This document shows, piece by piece, positions 18,102 to 27,865 of a stretch of DNA of 64,000 nucleotides; within the stretch, counting starts at the first letter, position 1; every line of letters starts with the position of its first letter. The stretch spans positions 593,001 through 657,000 of the forward strand of contig NC_018645.1 in assembly GCF_000307105.1 (NCBI RefSeq), in the 5' to 3' direction. Source of the stretch: Desulfobacula toluolica Tol2 (GTDB taxonomy: Bacteria; Desulfobacterota; Desulfobacteria; Desulfobacterales; Desulfobacteraceae). A model generated the notes under the pieces. It worked only from the letters and a program-made list of their open reading frames with translations. It was not told where the DNA came from and searched no databases. The position numbers and the translations under genes are program-made.

Positions 18102-19712
18102 ATGAATGGGTTTATATATGAACACATGTTTCCTTTGGGCAAAGATACGACGCAGTACCGCCGCCTTACCGGGAAATATATTAAGATAAAAAAATTTGAG
18201 GAAAAAGATGTCCTCATTGTGGAACCGCAGGCATTGACCCTGCTTGCTGAAAAAGCCTTTAAGGATGTGGCCCATCTTTACAGGTCAGAGCATCTTGAAA
18301 GACTCAGACAGATTATTGATGATCCGGAAAGTTCCGACAATGACCGGTATGTGGCGTTGGAATTGTTGAAAAATGCCGTTATTGCAGCGGGAAAAGTGTA
18401 TCCCATGTGCCAGGATACGGGAACTGCCATTGTCATGGCAAAAAAAGGGCAGCAGGTCTGGAGCCGGACCGATGATGCAGAAGAGTTATCCAAAGGCGTA
18501 TTTAAGGTGTATACACAAAATTATTTGAGATATTCTCAAAATGCACCTTTTAGCATGTATGATGAGAAAAATACCAAGACCAATCTGCCGGCCCAGATTG
18601 ATATTACAGCTGAACAGGGAGATGAATACAAATTCCTGTTCATGGCAAAAGGTGGCGGATCTGCCAATAAAACCGTCCTTTTTCAGATGACAAAGACCGT
18701 ATTGAAGTCAGAAAATACCCTGATTGATTTTATGCTGGAAAAAATGAAAGAGCTTGGAACGTCAGCCTGCCCGCCATATTATATTGCATTTGTCATTGGC
18801 GGCACATCTGTGGAACTTAATTTAAAGACTGTAAAACTGGCGTCCGCCAGATACCTGGATTCGCTTCCCACCCAAGGCAGCGACACGGCTCATGCCTTCA
18901 GGGACATTGATCTTGAAAAAAAAGTGCTGGCCCGGTCATATGGATTGGGCATTGGAACTCAGTTCGGGGGCAAGTATTTTGCCCTTGATATAAGGGTGAT
19001 CCGTCTGCCGAGGCACGGGGCATCCTGTCCCATTGGTCTGGGGGTTTCCTGCTCTGCTGATCGGCAGATCAAGGGAAAAATTACAAAGGACGGAATTTTT
19101 CTGGAACAGCTGGAAGAAAATCCCGATCAATATCTGCCGAAAAAAGAACCAGACATGAAAGAAGCTGTTCACATTAATTTGAACAGGCCAATGGATGAGA
19201 TCCGGTCGGAACTGTCCAGGTATCCTGTGGCCACACGGCTGGCCTTAACCGGACAAATTGTTGTGGCAAGGGATATTGCCCATGCAAAATTCATGGAACA
19301 GTATGAAGCAGGCAAAGGCCTGCCTAACTACCTGAAAAATCATATTGTCTATTATGCCGGCCCTGCCAAACGGCCCAAACAGGAAATTTCAGGATCATTT
19401 GGTCCTACAACGGCCGGGAGAATGGATTCTTATGTGCCTTCCTTCCAGAAAGAGGGTGCTTCCATGATAATGCTGGCCAAGGGCAATAGATCAAAGCAGG
19501 TTAAAGATTCGTGCAGAATCCATGGCGGGTTTTATCTGGGGTCAATCGGCGGTCCTGCAGCCCGGATAGGGAAAGACTTTATTAAAAAAGCACATATCAT
19601 CGAATATGAAGAGCTGGGTATGGAAGCTGTTTATATGATCACGGTGGAAAATTTTCCGGCCTTTATTATTATTGATGATAAAGGCAATGATTTTTATGAG
19701 GATATTTTGTAG
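18102..19712 (+). CDS. fumA: Fumarate hydratase, class I ([4Fe-4S])
   Basis: 536 residues from ATG 18102, which has GAGG 10 bp upstream; an upstream in-frame TTG at 18018 would place the leader hairpin inside the coding region and is rejected. The alpha and beta parts are fused as in E. coli FumA. Cys103 (MCQDTGTA), Cys223 (TSACPPYY) and Cys309 (GASCPIGLG) match the three cluster ligands. [12 protein letters not shown] and the C-terminal [13 protein letters not shown] are present. It hydrates fumarate to malate and is oxygen sensitive. A class II enzyme is encoded at 24009. Confidence 0.95.
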   Translation: MNGFIYEHMFPLGKDTTQYRRLTGKYIKIKKFEEKDVLIVEPQALTLLAEKAFKDVAHLYRSEHLERLRQIIDDPESSDNDRYVALELLKNAVIAAGKVYPMCQDTGTAIVMAKKGQQVWSRTDDAEELSKGVFKVYTQNYLRYSQNAPFSMYDEKNTKTNLPAQIDITAEQGDEYKFLFMAKGGGSANKTVLFQMTKTVLKSENTLIDFMLEKMKELGTSACPPYYIAFVIGGTSVELNLKTVKLASARYLDSLPTQGSDTAHAFRDIDLEKKVLARSYGLGIGTQFGGKYFALDIRVIRLPRHGASCPIGLGVSCSADRQIKGKITKDGIFLEQLEENPDQYLPKKEPDMKEAVHINLNRPMDEIRSELSRYPVATRLALTGQIVVARDIAHAKFMEQYEAGKGLPNYLKNHIVYYAGPAKRPKQEISGSFGPTTAGRMDSYVPSFQKEGASMIMLAKGNRSKQVKDSCRIHGGFYLGSIGGPAARIGKDFIKKAHIIEYEELGMEAVYMITVENFPAFIIIDDKGNDFYEDIL

Positions 19713-19736
19713 CTGATCTTGCTTTTAAACTTTAAC

Positions 19737-19770
19737 CCCCGTTGATGATACTTGATATCAACGGGGTTTT
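19737..19770. terminator. Bidirectional terminator between fumA and the hybrid kinase
   Basis: CCCCGTTGAT (19737-19746) pairs with ATCAACGGGG (19757-19766), with A-rich sequence to the left and T5 to the right, so it can stop transcription from both converging genes. Confidence 0.75.
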
Positions 19771-22481
19771 TAGATTGATTCATCCACATAATCCATTATT
19801 TCACGATTATCTAATATTTTACGGATTTTTTGTGAAAGATCCGTCATCACAATGGGTTTGAATAGCATCTCTTTAACGCCCCTGGGTAATACAATTTGCT
19901 TTAAAGTTTTTTCATCATTTAATCCAGTGCAAATGATTATTGGAATATCCCGGCGTATTTTTATCAATTCAGAGGCCAGGATATCTCCGGGTAATTTGGG
20001 CATGGTCATGTCGGTAATAACAAGATCGAATGCATAAGGTTCTGACCGAAACATTTCCAAAGCTTCAATACTGCTGGTTTTTGAAAAAACCTTATAACCC
20101 AGACGGTTAAGCATCTTTGTTCCCATTGAAAGAATGGATTGTTCATCATCCACAAGCAAAATGTTTTCTGTTCCATGCAGAAGCGTTCTGTCTGTTTTCA
20201 TCTCGTTTGGTGCTGAAATTTTTTTAATCAAAGGGAAATACACACGAAATGTGCTGCCCTTGCCGGATTCACTATACACTTTGATAGCACCTCCATGGCT
20301 TTTCATAATGCCGTGTACTACTGAAAGACCCAGACCGGTTCCTTTGTCCTTATCCTTTGTGGTAAAAAACGGATCAAAGATTTTTTTTTGAAGTTCCTTA
20401 TCCATTCCAATTCCGGTATCTGCTATTGTCAGACATGCATATGCCCCTGGTTTCAGTTCATGGCTTATTGTATCATGTTGTCCTAATTGAATGGCCTGAA
20501 GGCTGACCGTTAATTTACCACCTGTTTTTTCCATAGCATGGTATGCATTGGTTGCAAGATTCATTATCAGTTGATGAATTTGGGTGGGATCGGCTTTAAT
20601 TGTACCGCAATTGTTAGAGATATCCTGTATGATCTCAATGGTTGTTGGGATTGTGGATCGGATCAGTTTTAAAACTTCCTTGAGAATGTGTTGAATTTTT
20701 ATGAGTTTTAGTTCATCGTTATTTTGCCGGGAGAAGGTGAGTATCTGTTTTACCAGTTCCTTGGCCCTCAAGGCCGCCGTATAAATGCCCTCCAGACCGG
20801 GTCGCAAAGGATGGTTGTGTGATATGTCCTCAAGCAGCATCTCGCTGTGGCCTAAAATAGGGAAAAGAATATTGTTAAAATCATGGGCAATACCTCCGGC
20901 AAGCGTGCCAATGGCCTCCATTTTCTGGGATTGCCGGAGTTTAGCTTCAAGCATGCCCTTTTCAGTGATATCACGGGTAATAGACAAAATGGTCTCTTTG
21001 TTGTCTATCATCAATAGTCGTGCAGACATAAGACCTGTTCTGATTTGCCCGTCTTTTCCTCTGAAATTTGCTTCCAGGTTCTCAACAAGCCCATGCTTTT
21101 TAAGGTCTGAAATTAAATGGGTTCGATCTTTGAGGTTATTCCAGATATTTAGTTCAACTGAAGATTTTCCAATAATATCTTCTCGTGTGTAGCCCAGGAT
21201 TTTTGTAAAACCATCGTTTATGTCCATGTATGTGCCATTTTCAAGGCTGTTTAGATTAATTGCATCCGGGCTTGTTCGAAATGCCAATCGAAATTTTTCT
21301 TCACTTTTGCGCAATGCTTCATTGCTTTTTTGCAGGGCGGTTTCTGCTTTTTTACGCTGTGTGATATCATGGATGATAGAATAGAGAAAAGTTTCCTGCC
21401 CATACTCTATGGGGCCTGAATATACCTCAACATCCCTTGTTTTACCGGACGCCAACCTGTGTGAAAATCGGAATACCAATTTATTTTTAGATAAAGCTTT
21501 GTTCATCTCATCAGATACCTTTTCAGGAGTCAGGGTATTAATGTCGGTAATTTTTAAGGATATAAACTTCTCTTTGGGATACCCATAGAAAAGGCAAGCC
21601 GCCTTATTGGCTTCAACAATGGAACCGTCTGCCGGGTTTATGATCAGCTTTACCGCCTGATTTGTTTCAAATATTTGGCGATAGCGGTTTTCTTTCTCAC
21701 TGATTTCTTTGAACATCAGGCGGTATGGTTCCACAAGCCCTGTGTGGATAAGTGCCCTGTAGATCAAATAAAATGAAATAATTTTAAATATGTGACCAAG
21801 CATGTTTGAAAAATCATACACATTGATATAAGCCGTAAATGCAAGTTCCGCAGCAATTTTAAGAGCAATTGATATATTTATAAGGATATAAACTGATGGG
21901 TCAAACGCATGTCGTTTTTGAAATAACAAATAAATTGATCCAATAAGGATCAAGACAATTATGTATTCGCTTGTTTTTTTAAAATGAGTCATCCCAATGC
22001 CATCAACAAAACAATCCGGAAAAATATTCCAGTAAAATATTGATGCCAGCAAAAGGGCAGTGAGAAAAAAATAGCTGTAGAATATCTGACTGATTTTCAG
22101 TTCTTTTGTCATAAGCAGCGGTGCCATCAGCAGGGTAAGGCTTTCTATATATCGAGCTGCTATCCAAAGTTGGGTCGGCAAATTTGTTTCAGATTCTTTG
22201 AAAACCTCCATTCCTTTATAAGACAGCATATGGAGCATATCTATGCTGCCACTGAAAAGACATGCTATGCCAAGCAATATGATATAATTGTTTTTGAAAA
22301 ATGTTTTTGAATTCCAGATAATCATGAAAATACCGCAAGAAATTACAATACTGAAGAGTTCGGTAAGGCAGTGAAAGAGAAGATAATTGTGTAACCCGGT
22401 AAGAGAAATTACGCTTAAAAAAAGAATAGCTAATAAAATGTATGTCCATTGAGTCCCGGCTGATATTGCTGTTTTCATCAT
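19770..22481 (-). CDS. Hybrid sensor histidine kinase (membrane sensor-PAS-PAS-HisKA-HATPase-receiver)
   Basis: About 903 residues. The N-terminal ~250 form a seven-to-eight-helix membrane sensor of MASE3 type (LFSGSIDMLHMLSYKGM, LWIAARYIESLT). Two PAS domains follow (YRQIFETNQAVKLI; LAFRTSPDAINLNS). The HisKA motif is LAGGIAHDFNNIL, then a HATPase (DTGIGMDKELQ, GTGLGLSVVHGI) and a receiver with an intact Asp in LVITDMTMPKLPGD. Start: a longer frame reaches 22538, but AAAAGGA sits just before the ATG-ATG at 22481/22478. No partner gene is adjacent; ligand unknown. Confidence 0.9.
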   Translation of the reverse strand: MMKTAISAGTQWTYILLAILFLSVISLTGLHNYLLFHCLTELFSIVISCGIFMIIWNSKTFFKNNYIILLGIACLFSGSIDMLHMLSYKGMEVFKESETNLPTQLWIAARYIESLTLLMAPLLMTKELKISQIFYSYFFLTALLLASIFYWNIFPDCFVDGIGMTHFKKTSEYIIVLILIGSIYLLFQKRHAFDPSVYILINISIALKIAAELAFTAYINVYDFSNMLGHIFKIISFYLIYRALIHTGLVEPYRLMFKEISEKENRYRQIFETNQAVKLIINPADGSIVEANKAACLFYGYPKEKFISLKITDINTLTPEKVSDEMNKALSKNKLVFRFSHRLASGKTRDVEVYSGPIEYGQETFLYSIIHDITQRKKAETALQKSNEALRKSEEKFRLAFRTSPDAINLNSLENGTYMDINDGFTKILGYTREDIIGKSSVELNIWNNLKDRTHLISDLKKHGLVENLEANFRGKDGQIRTGLMSARLLMIDNKETILSITRDITEKGMLEAKLRQSQKMEAIGTLAGGIAHDFNNILFPILGHSEMLLEDISHNHPLRPGLEGIYTAALRAKELVKQILTFSRQNNDELKLIKIQHILKEVLKLIRSTIPTTIEIIQDISNNCGTIKADPTQIHQLIMNLATNAYHAMEKTGGKLTVSLQAIQLGQHDTISHELKPGAYACLTIADTGIGMDKELQKKIFDPFFTTKDKDKGTGLGLSVVHGIMKSHGGAIKVYSESGKGSTFRVYFPLIKKISAPNEMKTDRTLLHGTENILLVDDEQSILSMGTKMLNRLGYKVFSKTSSIEALEMFRSEPYAFDLVITDMTMPKLPGDILASELIKIRRDIPIIICTGLNDEKTLKQIVLPRGVKEMLFKPIVMTDLSQKIRKILDNREIMDYVDESI

Positions 22482-22664
22482 ATTCCTTTTGTTAATATTT
22501 GTTCCCAATTGCAACATATTGCTCGCGTGAACTTTCAAATTTTTATGAGAGGCATGGTAACCGTTTTGGTAAACTCAATTGTGAATTTTTTTTGTCGTAG
22601 GCAAATCCAGTCTAAAGACCAACTCTGGTCTGCCTTTAGCAGTTGTTTGGAAACAAGCATATTG

Positions 22665-23705
22665 TCATTTCAAATCATCTTTTTTCATTTCCATATACCA
22701 GTCTTCATTGCCATAAAGGGCATCGGAACATTTAGAACACAAACTATGACTGAATAAAATATTGGAATGAGTCTGTATATATTCTTCCAAAGAATCCCAA
22801 TATCCCTCATCGTTTCGGATTTTTTTGCATTTGGCGCAGATCGGTAGTAAACCGCTTAATGTTTTGACATTTTCAAGTGATTCTTGCAGCTCTTTGATTA
22901 ATTTTTCTTGTTCTTTTTCCGCTTTCCTGCGAGCGGCAACTTCTTTTTCAAGAATTGCTATGGATGTAGTGCTGTGTTGAAGGCTTTTTGCCATGCTGTT
23001 GAATGAAATGGCTAAATTGCCAAATTCATCATTTTGCTTCATATCAATTCGGTATTTAAAATCATCTTTTCCAATTTTTTGGGTAGCTGTATCAAGTATT
23101 GCAAGAGGTTTGGCAATTTTTTGGCCAAATATATAGGAAATCAATACTAAAATAAAAATTATTGCAATGCCTATTAACATCATCGATTCTATGAACTCAA
23201 TTAAAGGTGTTCGAATTCCTTTCATTTCACGATAACTTATAACATACCATGATTCATCCGTGTTGCCATTTTTATGGTCAACCGATTCAAATGTTCCCCC
23301 AAAAGCATGCCATTGCCCCCTTTTGTAAGTTTTATCTCTGAAATTCCTACAAGATATTTTTTTTCAGAATCATTGAGAATGAAAGACTCATTATTCTGGT
23401 TTTTCAATCTTATAAGAATAGAATCATGAATTCTTGTACTCAGTGGTTCAAAACCTTCTTCAAAGACAACCATTCCACCGGATCGGGTCAGTTTGAAGTT
23501 TCCGATTAATTTGTCCTTTTCACAGGACAGTAATTCACTGATACTGCCGAGGATATTGATATTGCATTTTAATATACCGATTATCCGGTTGACTTGTCTG
23601 ATGGGAACAACAAGGCCTAAGACATAGCCGTCAACACTGTCATCATACCCACGGTCATCAAAAAATATAGCGCCTTCAATCCTTCAATTTTTGTCCGAAC
23701 TGACT
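22665..23705 (-). pseudogene. Decayed Cache-HAMP sensor with CxxC module
   Basis: Read on the minus strand, ~130 codons of an extracellular Cache-like domain run from about 23680 and end in a shifted frame near 23237. Changing the G-run at 23316-23320 from five to six bases restores one protein (Cache to GGTFESVDHKNGN to membrane helix, HAMP, coiled coil). Near 23680 an 8-bp duplication (ATTGAAGG twice) creates a second shift and a stop, and no N-terminal membrane segment is found upstream. The intact 3' part (22665-23225) encodes helix, HAMP, coiled coil and a C-terminal CAKC...CSKC module, but no kinase domain. Confidence 0.75.
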
Positions 23706-23720
23706 TATATAAATGTTAGT

Positions 23721-23743
23721 GCTTATGTTTTATAAGCATAAGC
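23721..23743. repeat. Inverted repeat upstream of fumC
   Basis: GCTTATG (23721-23727) and CATAAGC (23737-23743) form a perfect 7-bp stem over nine A/T bases, with no T-run after it. It could be an operator or a decayed terminator. The 300-bp gap 23706-24008 holds no gene. Confidence 0.4.
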
Positions 23744-23945
23744 TCAGATAGATTTTTAATCTTTATCAATACCGGATTTGTTGTCTGCCCGCAAGTCACA
23801 TATATATTTATACTTCATAAATTAAAAGGCATTCTTTTTTTGTTTTTCATTCATCAAGTTTTTGGCTTTATTTTTGATGTTATGTTAAGGTATTGTCAAA
23901 TTTCTTAATTAACGGCCATGGCAGATTGATTTACCATAATAAAAA

Positions 23946-23986
23946 ATGAAAGAATTTTGATTCCAGCTGGTTGGAAGCTCTTTCAT
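23946..23986 (+). promoter_or_regulatory. Hairpin in the fumC leader
   Basis: ATGAAAGA (23946-23953) pairs with TCTTTCAT (23979-23986), and inside it TTCCA pairs with TGGAA. No T-run follows; GGGAG and the fumC start come 12-22 bp later, so the hairpin would be in the 5' leader next to the ribosome site. Confidence 0.45.
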
Positions 23987-24008
23987 ATAACAGTCATGGG
24001 AGATTTTT

Positions 24009-25400
24009 ATGCAAACAAGAATAGAAACAGACACCATGGGGCAGGTCAGTGTCCCTTTGGATAAATACTGGGGATCTCAGACCCAAAGATCCATAAATAA
24101 TTTTAAAATCGGACGCCAAAAAATGCCGTTGGAGGTTATTCGGGCATTTGGAATTTTAAAAAAAGCTGCGGCAGTGGTAAATTATGATTTAGGGGTGCTG
24201 TCCCGGGACAGGAAAGATATTATTATCCGGGTCTGTGATGAAATTATCAGTGGTAGTCTGGAGGATCATTTCCCTTTGCTTGTCTGGCAGACAGGATCAG
24301 GCACCCAGTCCAACATGAATGTGAATGAAGTGATTGCCAACCGTGCCCATGTGCTGCTGGGCAACCAGCTTGGAAAGGGAAAACGCCTGGTTCATCCTAA
24401 TGATGATGTCAATAAATCCCAATCATCAAATGATACCTTTCCAACGGCCATGAATATCGCGGCATTCACAATGCTTGCAGATCATACCATCCCCTGTTTT
24501 AAAAAATTGAAATCCTCTTTGGAAAAAAAAGCAGTTGCCTGGAACGATATCGTAAAAATCGGCCGGACTCATATGATGGATGCAACCCCTTTGACACTGG
24601 GACAGGAATTTTCCGGCTATGCCTCAATGCTGGATCATGGTCTTTGCGCCCTTGACAACACCTTGCCCCACCTGTCTGAGCTGGCATTGGGGGGAACTGC
24701 TGTGGGGACCGGCCTGAATACGCCAATAGGCTATGATAAAAAAGTGGCCGGAGCCATTTCCGATCTGACCGGTTATACATTTATTACAGCGCCCAATAAG
24801 TTTGAATCCCTGGCCGCACACGATGCCCTTGTGACCACTCATGGGGTATTGAAAACCATGGCAGGCAGTCTCATGAAAATAGCTAATGATATAAGATTGT
24901 TAGGATCCGGGCCGCGCTGTGGTGTCAGTGAACTGATGCTGCCTGGAAATGAACCCGGCTCATCCATCATGCCGGGAAAAGTGAATCCCACCCAGATAGA
25001 AGCATTAACCATGGTGTGTGCCCAGGTTATGGGAAATGATGTCACCATCGGCATTGGCGGGGCAAACGGACATTTTGAGCTGAATGTGTTCAAGCCGGTT
25101 ATTATTTATAATTTTTTGGAATCTGCCCGGCTCATGGGTGATGCTGCCTTGTCTTTTAAAAATAATTGTGTGGACGGAATGGAGCCCAATCGTGAAAAAA
25201 TTGCAAAATGTCTTCAAGAATCGCTTATGCTGGTGACGGCCTTAAATCCACATATCGGTTATGAACAGGCTGCCAGGATTGCAAAAAAAGCCCAGGAAGA
25301 AAACAAAACACTCAAACAGGCAGGCCTTGAACTGGGAATTGTTACCAACTATCAGTTTGATCAATGGGTAGATCCCAACAAGATGATTGGACGTCCGTGA
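24009..25400 (+). CDS. fumC: Fumarate hydratase, class II
   Basis: 463 residues, the normal FumC length. The fumarase/aspartase signature [13 protein letters not shown] is intact, with [28 protein letters not shown] and the catalytic-site segment [17 protein letters not shown]. It performs the same fumarate-malate conversion as the class I enzyme at 18102 but has no iron-sulfur cluster, so it tolerates oxygen and iron shortage. It is expressed from its own leader, separately from the first TCA unit. Confidence 0.96.
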   Translation: MQTRIETDTMGQVSVPLDKYWGSQTQRSINNFKIGRQKMPLEVIRAFGILKKAAAVVNYDLGVLSRDRKDIIIRVCDEIISGSLEDHFPLLVWQTGSGTQSNMNVNEVIANRAHVLLGNQLGKGKRLVHPNDDVNKSQSSNDTFPTAMNIAAFTMLADHTIPCFKKLKSSLEKKAVAWNDIVKIGRTHMMDATPLTLGQEFSGYASMLDHGLCALDNTLPHLSELALGGTAVGTGLNTPIGYDKKVAGAISDLTGYTFITAPNKFESLAAHDALVTTHGVLKTMAGSLMKIANDIRLLGSGPRCGVSELMLPGNEPGSSIMPGKVNPTQIEALTMVCAQVMGNDVTIGIGGANGHFELNVFKPVIIYNFLESARLMGDAALSFKNNCVDGMEPNREKIAKCLQESLMLVTALNPHIGYEQAARIAKKAQEENKTLKQAGLELGIVTNYQFDQWVDPNKMIGRP

Positions 25401-25461
25401 AAAAAGAGCTTATACTCTGAAAATAAGCAATGAATATTTAATTAAAACAGGAGCCAATGCT

Positions 25462-25674
25462 ATGAATAATGATGTGACAGTGTTTACGCCTTATCCGTTC
25501 AAACTCGGGCAAAAGATACGAATTGAGGGATCAAGACGATCCGGTGACTGGGAGGTTATTGATTTGAGTGAAACCAAGGTTACCCTTAGGTGTCCGATTT
25601 CAAAAAAAGAGGTGAACTGGGACAGATTTTGTTATTTTGTTGAAGAAAAAAATATGAAATGGCCAAGTGACTGA
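25462..25674 (+). CDS. Small protein of unknown function
   Basis: 70 residues from ATG 25462, with AGGAG 8 bp upstream; an upstream alternative in the same frame starts inside fumC and lacks a ribosome site. The sequence (KLGQKIRIEGSRRSGDWEVI, SETKVTLRCPISKKEVNW) suggests a compact all-beta fold of SH3/KOW kind. No family recognised. It may be cotranscribed with fumC or with the reductase downstream. Confidence 0.6.
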   Translation: MNNDVTVFTPYPFKLGQKIRIEGSRRSGDWEVIDLSETKVTLRCPISKKEVNWDRFCYFVEEKNMKWPSD

Positions 25675-25710
25675 GACCCGATAACTTGAGACCTTACGCC
25701 TTAGATCCGG

Positions 25711-25754
25711 GTGCATGAGATCCGGATGAATAAGATCTATATGCATAAGATCGG
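25711..25754. repeat. Degenerate short tandem repeat
   Basis: Three imperfect ~14-15-bp units resembling GCATAAGATCCGG occur in a row between the 70-residue gene and the reductase gene. No function is evident. Confidence 0.4.
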
Positions 25755-25779
25755 AGGCGTTAAAAAAGGATAGTAAACA

Positions 25780-26292
25780 ATGAAAGTGATACTCTTGATG
25801 GCTGTTACAGCAGACGGGATGATTGCAAGAAATTCCATGCAATTGGTTGACTGGACCGGAAAAGCAGACAAACAATATTTTGTTGATGTCACACGAAAGG
25901 CAGGAGCCATGATCATGGGCTCGAAAACATTTGATACCATCGGGAAAGTGTTGCCTGACCGCAAAAATATTGTCATGACAAGGAACAAAAAAAGGACAAG
26001 CCAAAACACGGATCTGATTTTTACCGACCAGACACCAAAGCAGGTTTTAAAAGAACTTGAAGCACAGGGCTTAACTTGTGCAACACTTGTTGGCGGATCA
26101 GTTGTGAATACCTTGTTTTTACAAGAAAATCTGGTGGATGAAATCCATCTCACCATTGTACCAAGGTTTTTCGGCAAAGGTATGTCCTTGTTTAATGAAA
26201 TTCTGGATACCCGTTTGGAACTGATGGAAGTCAAAAAAATTGATGAGGGCCATGTGTTATTGATATACAGGGTTAAAAAAGAATCATACTAA
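25780..26292 (+). CDS. Dihydrofolate reductase-family / RibD C-terminal protein
   Basis: 170 residues. It opens MKVILLMAVTADGMIA, with GAMIMGSKTFDTIG (NADPH binding) and ATLVGGSVVNTLFLQ, then LVDEIHLTIVPRFFGKG, the pattern of RibD_C/DHFR-like reductases. The substrate may be a pteridine or a ribitylamino-pyrimidine; no thymidylate synthase or riboflavin genes are nearby. It lies 8 bp before the histidine kinase gene. Confidence 0.85.
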   Translation: MKVILLMAVTADGMIARNSMQLVDWTGKADKQYFVDVTRKAGAMIMGSKTFDTIGKVLPDRKNIVMTRNKKRTSQNTDLIFTDQTPKQVLKELEAQGLTCATLVGGSVVNTLFLQENLVDEIHLTIVPRFFGKGMSLFNEILDTRLELMEVKKIDEGHVLLIYRVKKESY

Positions 26293-26299
26293 AAATTGA

Positions 26300-27841
26300 A
26301 TGTCTTCATCTGAAAAAATAAACGCATTAGAACCGGATTTTGAAAAAACACCTTTGTTTTTGAAAACCCTTCCAGTAAGACTTATTATTCCTGTAACATT
26401 AACCATTCTTCTTTTTATCCTGACCATTTTCTTTTTAATCATTCCCCTTTTGGAAAAAAATATGATGGACGGTAAAAGAGAAGGCATTATGCATCTGACT
26501 GAAACAGCGTGGAGTACATTGGATTTTTTTTATTCAAAAGCCCAACGCGGTTTGATTTCACAAAAAGAAGCAAAACTTGCCGCCATCACCCATTTGCAGC
26601 AATTAAAATACGGCCCTGAACAAGAAGATTATTTCTGGATAAATGACATGACTCCCGGAATGATCATGCATCCCTACCGCCCGGATCTTGAGGGCAGGGA
26701 TATGTCTGATTTTAAAGACTCTGCAGGCAAGCTTTTGTTTGTTGATATGGTTAAAATCGTGGAACAAAAAGATGCCGGGTTTGTGGATTATCTGTGGCAA
26801 TGGAAGGGGGATTCCAATAAAATTGTTCCCAAAATTTCCTATGTAAAGGGGTTTGCCCCCTGGGGATGGATTATCGGAACAGGTATCTATGTTGAAGATG
26901 TCAGACAGGAGATTCTTACCATTACACACCAATTGATTTATACTTGTTCCGGAATTTTGATGCTGTTTTTGCTCTTGTCCGGGTATATTGTATGGCAGGG
27001 AACAAAGGGTGAAAAACAACGGATAATGGCAATGGAACAATCCCGTTTAAGGGATAAACAATTGCTTCAGGCAGATAAAATGACCTCCTTGGGCATACTG
27101 GTGGCAGGAGTTGCACATGAAATCAATAATCCCGCCACCTCGTTGATGCTCAATGCACCGAATCTTAAAAAAGCCTGGGCATCATTTACTCCGATTCTGG
27201 ATGATCATTTTAAGCAGCAACAGCATGCTGTTGTCTGCAATATGCCTTACAAAGATCTTTCCAACCGCATTGAGATGATGTTGACGTCAATGGAAGACAG
27301 TGCTGCACGGATAAAAAGAATCATCACCGAGTTAAAGGATTTTTCTCGGCCCACAAGGGTTGAAATGGATGATGATATCAATATTAATAGTGTGGTTGGA
27401 AAATCCCTGGACCTGACCCGTTCCATATTGAAAAAAGCAACCCATCACCTGTCGGTTGATCTGGAAGAGGGGTTGCCAAAGATTTCAGGTAATTTTCAGC
27501 AACTGCAGCAAGTGATGATCAATTTGGTGGTGAATGCCTGTCAGGCCCTTGAAACCCCGGAACAGTCAATTCAAGTGAAAACCTCAATTTCTCTAAATTC
27601 CGGTTTTATTGTGATAGAGGTGTCCGATACCGGACCGGGAGTTCATCCACGAGATTTGAACAAGCTGAAAGAGCCTTTTTTTACAACCAAAAGAGATCAT
27701 GGGGGGACCGGTCTCGGGCTTTCTATTTCAGAGAAGATTGTGTATGATCACAAGGGGATAATGGAATTTTATTCGGAATTTGGAAAAGGTCTGACCGTAA
27801 AAATATTTTTACCGGTGAGCCGTGTTGAGAACAAGGTTTAA
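26300..27841 (+). CDS. Cache-domain sensor histidine kinase
   Basis: 513 residues. One N-terminal helix (~28-50), a periplasmic single-Cache domain (DYFWINDMTPGMIMHPY, KGFAPWGWIIGTGIY), a second helix (~213-235), then HisKA with the phospho-His in LVAGVAHEINNPA and a HATPase (DTGPGVHPRD, GGTGLGLSISEKI). This Cache type binds small carboxylates in several characterised receptors. It is 24 bp upstream of a sigma-54 response regulator and close to an OFA transporter and acs, so acetate or a related acid is the likely signal (inference). Confidence 0.9.
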   Translation: MSSSEKINALEPDFEKTPLFLKTLPVRLIIPVTLTILLFILTIFFLIIPLLEKNMMDGKREGIMHLTETAWSTLDFFYSKAQRGLISQKEAKLAAITHLQQLKYGPEQEDYFWINDMTPGMIMHPYRPDLEGRDMSDFKDSAGKLLFVDMVKIVEQKDAGFVDYLWQWKGDSNKIVPKISYVKGFAPWGWIIGTGIYVEDVRQEILTITHQLIYTCSGILMLFLLLSGYIVWQGTKGEKQRIMAMEQSRLRDKQLLQADKMTSLGILVAGVAHEINNPATSLMLNAPNLKKAWASFTPILDDHFKQQQHAVVCNMPYKDLSNRIEMMLTSMEDSAARIKRIITELKDFSRPTRVEMDDDININSVVGKSLDLTRSILKKATHHLSVDLEEGLPKISGNFQQLQQVMINLVVNACQALETPEQSIQVKTSISLNSGFIVIEVSDTGPGVHPRDLNKLKEPFFTTKRDHGGTGLGLSISEKIVYDHKGIMEFYSEFGKGLTVKIFLPVSRVENKV

Positions 27842-27865
27842 ATCAGCAGGATACAATATACAATA

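Noticed and set aside
25387-25461. Extended start of the 70-residue protein inside fumC
   Set aside because: It overlaps the fumC end without a ribosome site; ATG 25462 has AGGAG at good spacing.
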